Shown piece after piece: positions 23,230 to 35,334 of a DNA stretch of 64,000 nt. Under the pieces are notes generated by a model. That model saw only the letters and a program-made list of their open reading frames with translations, did no database searches and had not been told where the DNA came from. Numbering within the stretch: the stretch's first letter is position 1; every line of letters begins with the position of its first letter. Origin of the DNA: Pisolithus tinctorius (taxonomy: Eukaryota > Basidiomycota > Agaricomycetes > Boletales > Pisolithaceae); assembly GCA_024663395.1 (NCBI GenBank), contig JANFAH010000007.1, forward strand, positions 124,001 to 188,000, given 5' to 3'. A program made the position numbers and the translations under genes.

Positions 23230-25426
23230 TCAATTAACGGCGTTCAAGTCCGCTTCCCGCTTAGCGCGACGCTCTTCCCTTAAATTCTTGATCTCAGCAG
23301 GCGTGATGATCTTGAACGGCCAAGTTAGCCAGTTTCCACCGCTGCGCATGATAGGAAGCCCCATGTCTTCTAGAAGGTCGTCCATGGCCTGGGGCCACCT
23401 GTATTTACACCACCAACAGGTGGCTTAGGAGCTAGATTGATTGATCACTAAGAATCATACTCACGACCAAAAAGCAAGATCACTGCTGTAGCTCTCGTTA
23501 ACCCATAGCAACATCTCAGGAAACCGTCTCCGCATCCACGCAGCGTTCTTCCCAGCAAGTTTAGCTGCCTCTTCCGGCGAAGAAGGGAGGCGCATCTTGT
23601 CCCCGAGGAAGTATGACGATATCCAGTGAGCCATGACTTCAAAAGCATATCCATTATTTGTTGTGAACTAGATAACAATTTGAAGGTCATGTAAGTTGTT
23701 TTGAGAAAGGAATCCTGTTTCAATGACGCACAAAAGCTCCATTGATAGCAAAGTCTCGACGATGGATGTTTCTGGAGGGAACTATTCCTCGGTAAATGGA
23801 CGACACCCACTCTTGACTGCGTGGGTTGGAAGAAGGCGGATTTCTGAAAGACGTGTAATCCCAGACATACTCCTCGGCATCAGCAAGAGGGGGATGTCTT
23901 CCGATACCCAACTCCTTAGCTGTTTCTCCTGTGAACTGGTCAGCTATTCAGGATCATGGAGAAAATGGGGGTTGGCTCACGTGTAAAGATGTTCGTCCAC
24001 GATGAGCCAAAGCCCGTTGCCAGTATTACGGCGCTGGCTTTGACTTCCGCGCCGTTCGAGAGCAACAGCGACTCTCCGTCACCTGTATACTTCACAACCC
24101 TCGCAGGAGCAACGAGCTTGATTTTCCCCTCATTACAAAGAGCGTGGAAGCTATCTTTTTTCCCGGCACCTTCCTCGTTGGTACGAATACCCCAGAATAG
24201 GGAGTGGCTGTTACGCAAAGGCGAATCCTCGGGTATGTTGAGAGATTTGTACTGTTGCGATTGTCCCCTTACGATGACATATCACTTTCAGACTAGCACG
24301 TACCGAAGACCAAGTTAAGAAATCCCAGAATGCACGTGTAATCTTTCCACCCAACCAAGTCGTGTGTAAGAACCGCCTGAGGACAGTGAATCAGATACGA
24401 TTATGTTGCACACCAGCCGACACATACTCCAATCTCGTTCGCAGCTCGCTATGCGATGCCATTATGGGAAGGAATCTAGGACTACATATCAGCGACATAG
24501 ATAATCGGGAACCCCAGGTCATTTACCGACTCTTACGGAGGCATTGTGGTAGTTCGATGGGGTATGCCAGGAATGCATCGGTCTTTTCGAAGACAACTGT
24601 GACCTTGACACCGAGCCGAGTTAAGAAGGCGGATATACTACGAGTGGTGAATACAGGTTTCAGTATGAAGAACGGCTCATACTCTTGTGCAGATTTTCCA
24701 CCTCCGACCACGAGGACAGAGTAGTCTGGGATTGCCTTCTGATCTTGAAGTATCCTGTTGAGATATCTCGCGAACTCGGAGGAGTGGCACACTAAGCCAT
24801 GGAAGCCGGCCTTGACAGCAGTGTCAGGGCTCAGACTCTCTGGAACGGAAGGTTCGCTGCACCCCTGTAGAGTTAACTACAGTTATACGGAACATGTCTC
24901 CATAAAAATTTGATACCAACTCCAGTGCAAAGAACAATGCGATCATAGACCAGAACTTGTTTTACTTTCGATCGCAGGTCTTCAACTTCAACTTCCCAGC
25001 CGGAATCAGCGGCGCGACGTATATTCAAAACTTCGGTTTCAAATCGTATTTTGCTTGGATCTGCTAAGAAGATGTCTGCGAATTTTTCCATGTAGGCGCA
25101 CATGTCCTCTCCGCCGAGACGTTTTCGCATCGGATCCTGAGGAGGGGGCATCGGAAGGGAGGAGAAACAAAATTCTCCATAGACACTGAATAACGTTTCG
25201 AGCCCTCGTTGACCAGTATGGCTCTGGAAACTCACTTGTTGAGCGCTACGCCAGGGTATATGCGCCGTCTCTCCCAGACACCTCCCACGGACCTGTCCCG
25301 AGTTAGTAATTGAACATGCTCAAACCCATCCTGCAGGAGGATATGTGCAGTGATGAGGCCAGCAGCACCAGCACCAACAATGCCAACACTCTGTCTGCGA
25401 ACTGTGTCTGGGTCAAACGAGGCCAT
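23230..25426 (-). CDS. Flavin-containing monooxygenase (FMO-like)
   Basis: Ten exons can be joined in frame from ATG 25426 (a further in-frame ATG lies at 25456) to TGA at 23230-23232. FAD motif GAGAAG lies at residues 18-23, an RIYPGVALNNVYGEF segment follows, the FMO signature appears as FHGLVCHSSEF (FxGxxxHxxxF), the NADPH motif as VVGGGKSA, and the C-terminal ATGFGSSW motif is present. No lesion was seen. Such enzymes oxygenate nucleophilic N or S atoms or perform Baeyer-Villiger reactions with NADPH and O2. The gene is divergent from the O-methyltransferase (1.08 kb between starts) and convergent with the TFIIIA-like gene (256 bp apart). The pairing suggests a common metabolic task; the substrate is unknown. 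Confidence 0.85.
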
Positions 25427-26509
25427 TATCTGAAGCACAGAAGGCGGAGTTGGCAAGAGAGCCGAAACACGAACGAAGGTAAGCCGTGTGGGTGAAATTA
25501 ATTAAAATATCAAGGACCCAGGAACCCTCTCAGATGAGCTAAGGTCTGTTCAACATTGACACCGAGATCAAAAACAGCTTGTTAATCAGCAACCGTGTGA
25601 GACCAATTACCTCCGTGGTGCCCATGAACACCCGTATGGTACGATTAGGGCAAGGCGGAAGGGCAGTTAAATCACGACGACTGCATGAATATGGACTGGG
25701 CTCTTTGGCTGGATGAATCTATCGTCCGTGACAACGATGACATACCTGCCGTCATCATCAATTTTCATTTCTCCCCGTATGTACTGTAGCGGTTTCTGCG
25801 GCTTCCTGCATGGTAGGCAACTTCAAGCCACGAGCCTCCCCCTGTCATCCCCAACGGCCGCTCGTTTGAGTTGACATCGATTCAATGGGTCACTAGAAAC
25901 GAGTTTAGTGCGGCGAAATAATCCCCCTTGGTGTTCCACAACGGCAGCCAAATTGAAACTCGGGAATCGATGCTATGCAGTGGGAAAATTGAAGTGTCCG
26001 TGACAGACCTTCGCACCACGAATCACTGACCGTTCCCGAATTCCAATTGTGAGAACTTGAAGACGCTCGCGTTAGAATCATCACCGATAGAGACGCAGTT
26101 GCAACGACTTGACCAGTGAGTCGTCTGGATTCTAAGTTACAGTCAGTCAATCATCCTCAGGCGACGGTGATGGGCCGACAAACCCATATTCTGGTAGTAT
26201 CACCATTCTCAAAGCTGAGAACCACCGATCTCCCGTGATACTGCTCGCCTAATGTGCGAAACAAATCCATGTTGGTGGTCATTTGTGTGAACCATGATGG
26301 CCACAGACACCATAGCTACTAGGTTATAGTAAGGCAACTGGTTCCCCACGAGTGCTACACTTTTTCGTTGCAGTTCTCATCCAGAATGTCACGTCCTCAC
26401 TCATTGCATTCCCTTGGTTGTTCAAAAGGCCCCATTTGATGGAATGTGAGTTACCATCGCTTTCCCGCGACACCGTGTTATCTTGATCCCCTCCTCGACG
26501 AACTATACG
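25427..26509. promoter_or_regulatory. Probable shared bidirectional promoter region (FMO / O-methyltransferase)
   Basis: About 1.08 kb between the two divergent starts with no supported gene. No specific operator or TATA element could be assigned with confidence; the regulatory role is inferred only from gene arrangement. Confidence 0.4.
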
Positions 26510-28405
26510 ATGTCGAACAGAGCTAGACTCGAAGTCCTTTTGGCACTTATCAACTTGTCTGCTGAACAGGCTATGGCCCTGTATGAGCAAGTAGACGGCA
26601 CAGTGCCATCTATCGATTCCACGGAGTTTCACCCGCTGGACGAGGCACTTGACCAAGTGGAACTGAAGGCTGCGATCCGCACACTTGAAGGCACATGCAC
26701 CCAGTTGTGCACAACTTTGGCTCCTCCCGGACACACAGCAATTAATGTAAGTCCTAGTCATCTCTGTTTCCCGACTCCCGTTTATCAACTCTTTTAACAG
26801 CTCGTTCAAGTTTATGACTACTCATGTGTTCGCCTTGCCGTTCGGGAAAACATCATAAATATCCTCATGGACTATCCCAAAGGCTTACACGTCAATGAAC
26901 TCTCCAAAGAAATCAATGTCGAGCCCAAAAAGCTGTCCCGCATAATGAGATTGCTCGCAACAAGAGGCTGCTACTCCGAAGGTATTTACTATTACTATTG
27001 GCAGATGTTCCAAAGAGATTCGCTCGGGTACTGAATCTCTCGCTAGTCGCCAAGGACGTGTTCGCGAGCACACGCTTGTCTCTTGTCCTGCACAGCGAAA
27101 ATCCCGTGCGCCATATGGTTAACCTGCATGCTGAGCCGGCGTCAAAGGGAGGTGCTCTTATTTATGAGAACTTGAAAGAGCCCCAGACCGCGTACTTTTA
27201 TCATCCCGATCATTGTCCTGTCATGGATGCTAACAACAAAGAGGGTATCACTGGGGCATTCTTCGACTGGATGAGACAGAGGGTACGAAAACCGTCGAAA
27301 CGTATTTGAGTTCCGCTTACGTTTCACCTGAATGTAGGATTCCACACGAGAGGTAGCTGCATTGCTTGCTATAAATCACCTCGTGCTCGCTTTGATGTAG
27401 AGCTACCACCGTTTAATCCAAAGACTTTCCATTATCATGGGTTCTTCCGCCGTTCTTACCCGTACGTACATCCATATGAATTCCACGCAACACTGCTATA
27501 TGTGCTGGATCAGAGTTCCCCATCGACAAATACTCCACTGTTGTGGATGTCGGCGGAGGCATTGGTGCTTTCTCACTTCCCTTTGCCAAGATGCACAAAC
27601 ACGTGAAAATCACGGTCTACGATCTTCCCAAACCTCTGACCCAGGCCAGGAGTGGACGACGTTTCACTTCACCAATGATCACTCTCTGACAAGTGACGCA
27701 GGTCTGGGCAAGAGACTGCCCCGAAGCTGTCCAGGAAAATCGGGTGGAGTTTTCGGAATTATACTTCTTTACGCAAGCGCCGGTACCAGGCCAGGATATC
27801 TACTATGTGAGGTTCTCGTTTCCGAAAGACGATCCTCAGCTCACTTCCCTGTGGTAGCTTCGTAACATTATTCATGACTGGCCTGATGAAGAATCTCTGG
27901 TAATCCCCCAAAACGTCCGGAAAGCGATGGGCATCAACAGCCGTGTCCTCATCCGTAAGGACTTCGGACCTAACACGTTGAACTTACGAATTTATTGAAG
28001 CCCCCCCCCCCATATGATTACGTGGTCCGTCAGCTGAATCGCGAACAAGCAGCACTTGAGGCTTCTAAATTTGGAGCTACAATGGTTAGTGGATATTTCA
28101 GATAGGTTTGTCAAACACTTCCATCCTTACATGGTCGCGTTATGCAGGCTCCTGAACCTATGCTGCCAAACTTCGGAGTTGGCAACATGCGGATGTACCA
28201 ACAAGATGTGTCAATGTTCATGCACAACGCGAGGGAGCGCATGCTACCAGAGTTTCTGGAGCTTTCGTGGGTGCCTCATCTGATTGACAATTACAATTTG
28301 TGAGTGTTGACACGGATTCTTCTTTACAGGGACGCGGCTGGGTTGAAATTGGAGAAAATTTGGGATCTGTCAGAAGCATGCGTTCTGGAGTACATTGCCG
28401 CTTGA
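26510..28405 (+). CDS. SAM-dependent O-methyltransferase, family 2, with a damaged splice acceptor
   Basis: Exons: 26510-26746, 26801-26981, 27047-27282, 27338-27352, 27401-27461, 27514-27651, 27694-27806, 27858-27954, about 28014-28084, 28148-28266, 28330-28405; total 1,344 nt = 447 residues. N-terminal dimerisation/winged-helix part (HVNELSKEINVEPKKLSRIMRLLA), SAM motif VVDVGGGIGAFSLP, acidic-loop region ITVYDLPK, catalytic-region motif NIIHDWPDEE, and a C-terminus ending AGLKLEKIWDLSEA. The intron from 27955 would need an acceptor at 28012-28013, which reads AT after an 11-C run. The only nearby AG (28000) gives a frameshift. So the gene is either inactivated, or the homopolymer is misread. 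The 15-nt exon 4 may be skipped without frame loss. Family enzymes methylate phenolic hydroxyls in specialised metabolism. Confidence 0.8.
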
Positions 28406-28569
28406 CGATGATACATCAAACAGCCACATTGCAACATGTCTTCATGTGTTCAACACACAGCATGACCAGTACGGAGGGATAAGCATGCAACGACATTCCA
28501 CGTAGATCAGGTGAGTAGGTAGGCTCACATATGAGATGGGACAGGGGAACGATGAGTAATCGAATATCG

Positions 28570-30586
28570 TTATTCCCATAAAGCCTTCGTTAGTTTCCAT
28601 ACTTTCATTACACCGGTTCCGATACTGCGGCCAAGGTGAGTCGCGTGAGAAAGTCGAGTCGGCAGAAGAGGAAGAAACCCACTTAGCACTCTCAACCTCT
28701 TCCAAGGGCACCCACTGGGGTGTGGTGTTCGTATTGCCACCCTTAGACGTGCGTGAGACCTTTCTCCGTTTGTCCTTCCCATTTCCCTCGATCATCTCAC
28801 GGGTGGGTACGGTCGACAGACGTGATTCGTTCTGCAGTTCTGGTGGCTTATCACCTCCACCTTCGAGAATTACCCACTGAGTGCGATAGGTCTTCTTGAT
28901 GTGAGAAAAGACGTGTACAACATCTCCCACAGGCTTGATCATGGCCACTCGAAGCGCCCCCTTGTTCCCACAGCCAACTTCCTGGGCATTCGGTTCCTTA
29001 AAGAAAGGAGGCGGTGGGTTTACAAACAAGTTAAATAGCACCTTGCCCACGATCTCTGGGTCATTTCCGCATGTGGATAGTGAATCCGAGACGGCTGGCA
29101 CTGTAGGAAACTCGTGCAATCCGGCCAGAAGACCTGAGAACAGGTTAACTTATTCCCAAAAAGCACAAGGAACAACACAAACCCCCTTCTGGGCGACGAA
29201 CTAGTATGAACCATCGTTGGGAATTGTAATCCTTGCGCCACTCGATGACGTGAACAATGTCCAACTCCTCTCTTGCCTTTTTTCGTTCAACCTTCATCGG
29301 ATATATAGTAACGAGGCCAGCCTCCCTATCATCTGCTGGGAGCGGTTCGCATAGAGTGCACGATTCTTCGATATCAGTGTCACGCCCAGTTCTGTTTTGT
29401 GACTGTCAACGTGGGTGTAAGACGACAGTTGGAGAAGGAATTGATCATTATTCACAGAAGCACCCTGAGTTCGTTTGTAGGCGTGACACCATGAACTTAT
29501 CGCGCATTCGGAGCATGCGGGCTCTCGCACTTTACAGACCGTGCTTCCAAGCTCGATCAAAGCCTGGTTAATGTCACCAGGCCGCGAAGAATTCTGGACG
29601 AAAGCCGTAGCTCCAGCCCACAGTATATCCAGGGTCTGCTTTCCTTTCGGAGGGGCATAGAGTGCTAAGAATCGACTGAGTAATCTGTGAACATTCCCAT
29701 CCAGCTAGAGGGAACACGGAAGTTAAAATTGGCCTTGGGCGAACTATGCGGCCCTCAGGATCGGTTAATGATGCAGGAACTCACCACGGGAACACATTCA
29801 TTATAAGCAATCGAACAAATGGCACCGGCGCTATACCGGCCGACACCCGGAATCTTCGCTTGCATGTCCTTTGCATTGTCAGGAAGACGGCCATCAAGCT
29901 CCTTAACGACTTTTTGAGCAGCCTTTAGAAGCCGCGCTGCTCGCGAGTAATAACCAAGACCTTTCCAAAGGCCGTTAACCGTCTCGATATCTGATCCTGC
30001 TAGATGTGCAATAGTGGGGAATCTAAGATTACGAAAAGAAGTCAGATCTCAAACCGCGTGCACGTTGGCAGGAAGGTCACGAGCATACTTTGCCATCCAT
30101 CTATTATAGTATGGTATCACAGTCGCCACCTGTGTCTGCTGGAGCATGATCTCAGATATCCAAACCTTCAAGTCACATGAGTGCACTTTCTCCGCAGTGA
30201 TTCGATGCAGGAAATGGGAACGGCCGCACCTCGTATGCCCGTTGGGCCCTACCCCCTCCCCCTAGCGAAGGATCGTATCGCTTTCGCCATGGCATTCCTC
30301 GGACGTCGTGAACTTTATCGTACCACTCAAGCAAGGACATCCGAACCTCGTCTATCTCCGAACCCGCAACGACATGTGTAGAGATAGAATGGGTGGGTGC
30401 TGTCGAAGACGCGTCGTTTTCCGCTATTTTTGGTGGTTGAAATGATGTTCGTGTTTTACGTGTCGATTTTGGTGCCTTTCTTCGCGTTGGAACATCGGAA
30501 AAAGATAGGTCAGAATCTTCCTCACTTAGACGTTCGCTGAATGAGTCTGATTCGCATGTTGTGCTGCCACGTCGCCGTTTAGGCAT
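28570..30586 (-). CDS. myh1: A/G-specific adenine DNA glycosylase (MutY homologue)
   Basis: ATG at 30586 follows from the basic N-terminus MPKRRRG (nuclear signal-like). Exon 1 is 30586-30230; after a 64-bp intron comes [16 protein letters not shown] with the catalytic glutamate. Further exons give [10 protein letters not shown], the helix-hairpin-helix [11 protein letters not shown], the catalytic aspartate in [13 protein letters not shown], and the iron-sulfur loop C-x6-C-x2-C-x5-C ([17 protein letters not shown]). The C-terminal NUDIX-like region has [11 protein letters not shown], and a last short exon ends [16 protein letters not shown] at 28570. The enzyme removes adenine paired with 8-oxoguanine in base excision repair. 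All key residues are present. It is convergent with the O-methyltransferase, 164 bp apart. Inner exon borders are less certain. Confidence 0.9.
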
Positions 30587-31036
30587 GGCTCGAAACTAGA
30601 ATAAAGGAAAGAGAAAGAAGAAACACGTAGTGTCCAAGCTTTAACAACACTGTCAAGTCTTGCTAAGTCAATTGCGAACACTTACTCCAGCAGTTGTTGA
30701 ACGCGAGCTTGAAACGGTGGCACAGCAGTACTAAAGAATATTCGGCCCCTGTCGAGATGATGGTCACGTGCACCTTGTTCCTACACCCGCTTAGCCGCCC
30801 AGACTGGGTCTGGTCCTTGGGTATTATCGATCACGATGTCCTAGCGGCCACCACGTTAGGCACCCAATCCTTAGCATAAAAGTCCTCGTGGTGCCCGTGA
30901 AAACCAGCCATCTATACCCCTGCCCTTCCAATCCTTCCCCACACATACCGGTGAGAAAGCAAACAGGCTCTATGATGACAATCGCTAGACACTGACAATC
31001 AAAAACTCGTCCAACTACCAGGTAGAAGCACAGGCT
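30587..31036. other. Intergenic, divergent 5' region
   Basis: About 450 bp between the MutY start (minus) and an unknown gene (plus). Nothing specific seen. Confidence 0.4.
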
Positions 31037-31582
31037 ATGGTCTACATCACAACTAATCGGCCGCTTGGAGCATCTGTCCACCTAGATCGTGGATCTCTTT
31101 ACGTCTGCACCGTTCCGCTGCTCAGCGGAAAGTTCCACTGGTCTTTGATCCATATCACCGAGACTGGGGTTGCCACTCGTCATCATTGGGCAGCAGTTGG
31201 TGCCAATCCCCAAGGAAGAGAAACATATGTTAAACAAACTTTGCCAAGGGGACCGCTCACGGCTTCCGCGACCCAGATCCTAGGCTACTTTAAGGTGACG
31301 GCGTACCGGACTGGTAATGGTGTCGTTCGAGACCCAGATGGATTCTGGGAAGTCTGCAAGTCAGTCTTCCCGCAGAGCTACCCAACTGCGGAGGAGAACA
31401 GGCAACACAATATTTCCTGCAGGACGTGGGTGACTAACGTCCTGCAGGGTCTTGGCATAGAAAGGGCTCAGGCCCTAAAAGTGGAGCAAGCTGTGACATC
31501 CCGCAGCCAGGCCTGCGAGACACGGTACTTGAGATCTTACCTTAACAGCGAGCCATATCAGATAGTCATCGACGAGATTTGA
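31037..31582 (+). CDS. Conserved-looking hypothetical protein, single exon
   Basis: 181 residues, no intron, no signal peptide or membrane segment. Visible segments include SLYVCTVPLLSGKFHWSLIHITE, ATRHHWA and NISCRTWVTNVLQGLGI. A conserved-looking His (FHWSLIH) followed by a Cys (SCRTW) recalls papain-like NlpC/P60-type or DUF7770-type folds, but that is only a weak pattern. It ends 174 bp from the stop of the convergent APH-family gene. Codon use looks normal for the region. Function unknown; a real gene is likely from the length and clean frame in an otherwise intron-rich region. Confidence 0.6.
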   Translation: MVYITTNRPLGASVHLDRGSLYVCTVPLLSGKFHWSLIHITETGVATRHHWAAVGANPQGRETYVKQTLPRGPLTASATQILGYFKVTAYRTGNGVVRDPDGFWEVCKSVFPQSYPTAEENRQHNISCRTWVTNVLQGLGIERAQALKVEQAVTSRSQACETRYLRSYLNSEPYQIVIDEI

Positions 31583-31756
31583 CTGGTAGTTTGATGTTTC
31601 ATCGGGCAGTAGTATACCTATAGGACACTTGGTTTGGGTACCGCGGTTTATACTTATCGGCTGGCACCGTACTTCGCTATCCCCAACTAGGCGGTTTCTT
31701 GACTTGCCTTGCACGGGAACCTCTTCCGCACGCAATACTTACAATAGATTAAGGTA

Positions 31757-32752
31757 CTATAGGGGGTATACAAGTACGCCGTCTAAGGAAGCATCGTAGG
31801 CTTCTTCAGTGACGTCATCACAACGGAACTCCGACTGCCAGTACACGACCCAAGCGCCCATGCACCCCCACTGTGGTCGACGCAGAATATGTAGCTGCCA
31901 ATGTCTTGGAAGCCATCCCGAATCCTCCCAGTCAACAACCCCAGTGACATGGCCCTCGTCATCGACCAGTATATTCTGCATCCTCAGGTCGGTGTGAACC
32001 CAAACTATCGGATCTTGGCTAAGGGCGTTGGTGATACGCGGAGAGACGTTCGACATCTTCGTATCCGACATGCTATCGTAGCACTCGAGCGTGGATAGAT
32101 ATGGACCACCTAACGACTCGCGTAGCGTCCGTGGATGAGGTAGACCGTGGCTACTGGCACTCATCATTACTTTTCCTTTAATATCAACGGGTTGCGAAAT
32201 GTCCCAAAGCTGATAAAGGATCGTTGTGACCTCTTTCACAATTACGTCCGTGCATTGTTTTGCGGATATCTGTGGCCATTTATCCAGTAACCGATGGCCC
32301 GGAAGTTTCGTCATGATCGTGTAAACTTTGCCGTCCAATTCGAAGGAACCGATGAGTTTTGGTATCGGGAGACGGGGCGCGACTTGGTTGAGGTATCGTA
32401 GAGCGTCTGCTTCAGTGCTGACGGTTCTGTGTGTGACTTTCATCACAAGAGGAATCCCAAATCGGAACACGTATGTACGAGGTTCATACTCGTTGTCGGG
32501 AAGTGTGAGGAGCGTGCTTAAACGCAATCCAGCGCGACGGAGAAATCGGCCTAACTTCGCCACGATACCGTCGTTCCCTCGGGCCTGGGCACGTTTAATA
32601 CACAGAATACGGACGAGATTGAGAATGCGAAACAAAAAAAATGTCTTACCATGTTTCCAAGGAACACTGTCTGTTCCTTGTGGTATTTTGGCGAGGAGAA
32701 CCAAGTATACTTTGAAGACATGGATGATGAGAAGTCGTTGTAGACGTGCCAC
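31757..32752 (-). CDS. APH-family (aminoglycoside phosphotransferase-fold) kinase
   Basis: 331 residues in one exon. The nucleotide-binding part has VFRFGIPLVMKVTH, with the Lys in LVMK, and ALRYLNQVAPRLPIPKLIGSF. The catalytic loop HTDLRMQN (HxDxxxxN) is followed by VVDWEDSGW, the metal-binding DxD/DWE equivalent. Fungal genomes carry many such proteins, related to choline and protein-kinase-like small-molecule kinases; true aminoglycoside substrates are unlikely. The N-terminal 60 residues are hydrophobic and basic, possibly over-extended, so the true start could lie further in. No frame damage is seen. Confidence 0.78.
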   Translation of the reverse strand: MARLQRLLIIHVFKVYLVLLAKIPQGTDSVPWKHGKTFFLFRILNLVRILCIKRAQARGNDGIVAKLGRFLRRAGLRLSTLLTLPDNEYEPRTYVFRFGIPLVMKVTHRTVSTEADALRYLNQVAPRLPIPKLIGSFELDGKVYTIMTKLPGHRLLDKWPQISAKQCTDVIVKEVTTILYQLWDISQPVDIKGKVMMSASSHGLPHPRTLRESLGGPYLSTLECYDSMSDTKMSNVSPRITNALSQDPIVWVHTDLRMQNILVDDEGHVTGVVDWEDSGWLPRHWQLHILRRPQWGCMGAWVVYWQSEFRCDDVTEEAYDASLDGVLVYPL

Positions 32753-34204
32753 GCTGTACTTACGCCGTTCAGGAGGTGAGGGTTGCGGTCAAGTGACATT
32801 GACAGCCACGGAAGACCGCGGTTTTTATATATGTTTTTTCATTGAGTCGACGGCTGATGTCACTGTCCACTCATCGAGTTCCCACGGCCATCCACACGGA
32901 CAGCGGCTTCCTCTGGCCGTGAAAGACTGAAAGTGCTGGTTGTTACGTCCTCCGAGAATTTTTGACAGTGTGCCATGACCAGCAGTTCGATATGGATACA
33001 GTGAATAAAGCGTGCCCATCGACCCCACAGCACTAGTGTCGTTGCGTGGAATTGCGTCATCCGAATCAAACTTACTCCCAGTGGCGTTCACCAGGCTGGC
33101 AATTTCCGCATGTTGTTTGTAATATATCACTCAGTCGGACAACGGTCCAGGAGAACCGGCAGATGCGGGTGTGCTATACTAATACACTAAACAATAGGGA
33201 CCCACTACAACACATTCCCAGAATTGAAAGGGATACCGTCTTGTCGCCAATGCGTCGCAGATTGGATAAATTCAGCGTGCATGCAGAGGTCAGATCGTTT
33301 GGTGAAGCATTGAAATTTGAAGGCCCATATATGTACAAGTATGTTGTTGGCCATGCACGCCTAATCAGGCAGGATCCAACCGACGCAGTGGGGCCAAGCG
33401 GTGCTTTTGATGGAAGGTGTATATTTTAGTGCAGACAGCTCCACCGCCCAACCTGCGATATTCCGGTCACCACATCACTGAGATACCCGCATGTAGATGG
33501 AAGCTGGGTGGGAGTAAAGTTCGATAAGATCCGAGGCTCCTTTGTTCGGCATACAGAAAACGAATAAATTTAGTGCACTACTCTGAGGGTGGAGCTGGAA
33601 ATGTGGGTATGCTGTAAATAGCTATACAGATGCGTGAGCTTCCAACTTCACATCCTCCTTCAGGTCAATCATCCTCGTTCGTGCTTCAACCCTAGACCTC
33701 CTAGTACGTGGGTACCTGTGTACGTCTGCGAAACTCCGATATCCGATCCAAACGGGGAAACAGATCCTCTCTATAACACACGAAGCGGAGACTGCTCGGC
33801 GAGCAGCGGAAGCCTTGCAGCTGGGTTTGAATTTCGGGCAATGCCTCGCCCTCACATCACCCATGATGTCATGGACGACCTACCTACAAAATATGAAAGG
33901 CCTGCTCAACTGGTAAGCTTATCTCAAGTTTGGTTTCCTTCGCTTGACAGAGACAGTACACCAGCATCCCGCACTTGGCGACGGTCGTTAACAAAGTTAG
34001 GCGCGCGAAGATGTGATTCAAGTCTGTGCTTCACACACACACGCACACACATGTCATTCAAATTCAAATTAGTCGTCTTATACTATCTTGGTTATCTGTG
34101 GGCGCAGGCACAAGTTCTCGGTGCCGTCCAAGGGGGGAGCTCTTGTTCTTCTGATAGACACCACAGCACGGAGAGGTACCAGACGGGCGAGAAATTTGGA
34201 GAAC
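32753..34204. other. Gene-poor stretch with possible decayed coding pieces
   Basis: About 1.45 kb. A plus-strand frame at 33634-33912 looks partly coding, then meets a plausible GTAAGC donor, but the continuation has stops. A short CA repeat lies at 34026-34050. A 101-codon minus frame (33130-32825) has no recognised domain. Confidence 0.3.
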
Positions 34205-34994
34205 TCTTGTCTTGGCGGTACGAATAAGATGCAAGTGAACATTATCCTTCACGCATCAGGTACGCCTCTGCGAGTAAGTTAGAGGTTGCTCTACTTATGA
34301 CAGGAATGCCTTAGAAAGGGCAATTCCAACGTCATGAACGAGACACTCTTCGTAACGACCGACAACCCAGAAACTATCCCTCCATGAAGGACGCTGACGT
34401 GTCCACAGATCCATCGAGACAAAGTTTGATCCGGCGATTTGTTGTTTAACATCTCGGCGGAGAAGGTACTAATCTGATAACGGCGTAACGGTAACCGAAG
34501 TCTGTCTCTTAATTTTGACCAGCCTTGCACGCACCGTTATCCCACTATCAGTGAACATCGAACGGCTCGCCGCGATAGTACATGATAATGGCTAGTGCTT
34601 GTTCAGGACGTACCTCGTGGTCGCTAAAGATGTTGGCGGACTATCATTAGGAGTATGCTGGTCAACAGTTACAGATATGAAGCTGAACAGAATTATTCTT
34701 CCACGTTGCGATGAGGTCAAATTCAAGATTACGGTAATTGGCTTCCCAACGAGAACGTGCAGAGTTTGTACAGAAGGGGTGAACCTCGTGCGGAGGACTC
34801 TCCAAACTCGACCAATGGGGAATCCCGGTGGTGGCGGCATGGGGCGCAAAGAAGATATGACTCCGCTCGCGAATCCTGGCCAAGCCTGCAAAATACCGAG
34901 AAGTTCAGCACCCGTTGTTCACTGGCGTCAGAAGGTCATGGATTCCGCAGACGCCTTCGTCGACAGCAAGTTGGCATTTTACAGGGCGGCGTGA
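34205..34994 (+). pseudogene. Decayed gene end upstream of DUF4470 copy A
   Basis: The stretch is alignable by eye with 40305-40970 and shows exon-like pieces with GT-AG-like breaks but many stops. Its last part (34913-34994) reads HWRQKVMDSADAFVDSKLA before a stop; copy B reads a close variant (MDSGDAFIDSELAFYRAA). Shared coding-like ends in both copies suggest the duplicated unit carried the 3' end of a gene already in decay. Family not recognised. Confidence 0.4.
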
Positions 34995-35334
34995 GCGGGA
35001 AAGGTGCACCAGAGAAGAACGTCCCCGTAGGCCCGAAGATACGGCGCCAACGGAGGACTGAGGAAGGTTCAATCAGTGCTTTCACATCATCATATTCGTG
35101 GGTGGTATCACAGAAGGAGAAGAGACGAAGATACGGTGCTGAAGAACGGAGGAGGCTATGTATGCAGACATGAGGTGGTGACGTCACAATGACGGTGAAG
35201 TAGATAAACCAGAGCACCCTCTCAAGTTCTGCGCCTTTACTTTCACTCGAAAAGTGACAGGTGAGCGCTACACTCGCAGCCTCTGACTGACGATTGACTT
35301 GCATACCTGCAGTGCTTCTGTCTGAAATATAACA

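Noticed and set aside
31757..32752. Reading the APH-family gene as an antibiotic resistance determinant
   Set aside because: Fungal genomes hold many APH-fold kinases of unrelated function; nothing here points to aminoglycosides.
32825..33130. 101-codon minus frame upstream of the APH-family gene as a possible first exon
   Set aside because: Frame and splice signals do not join it to the kinase ORF, and it lacks kinase features.
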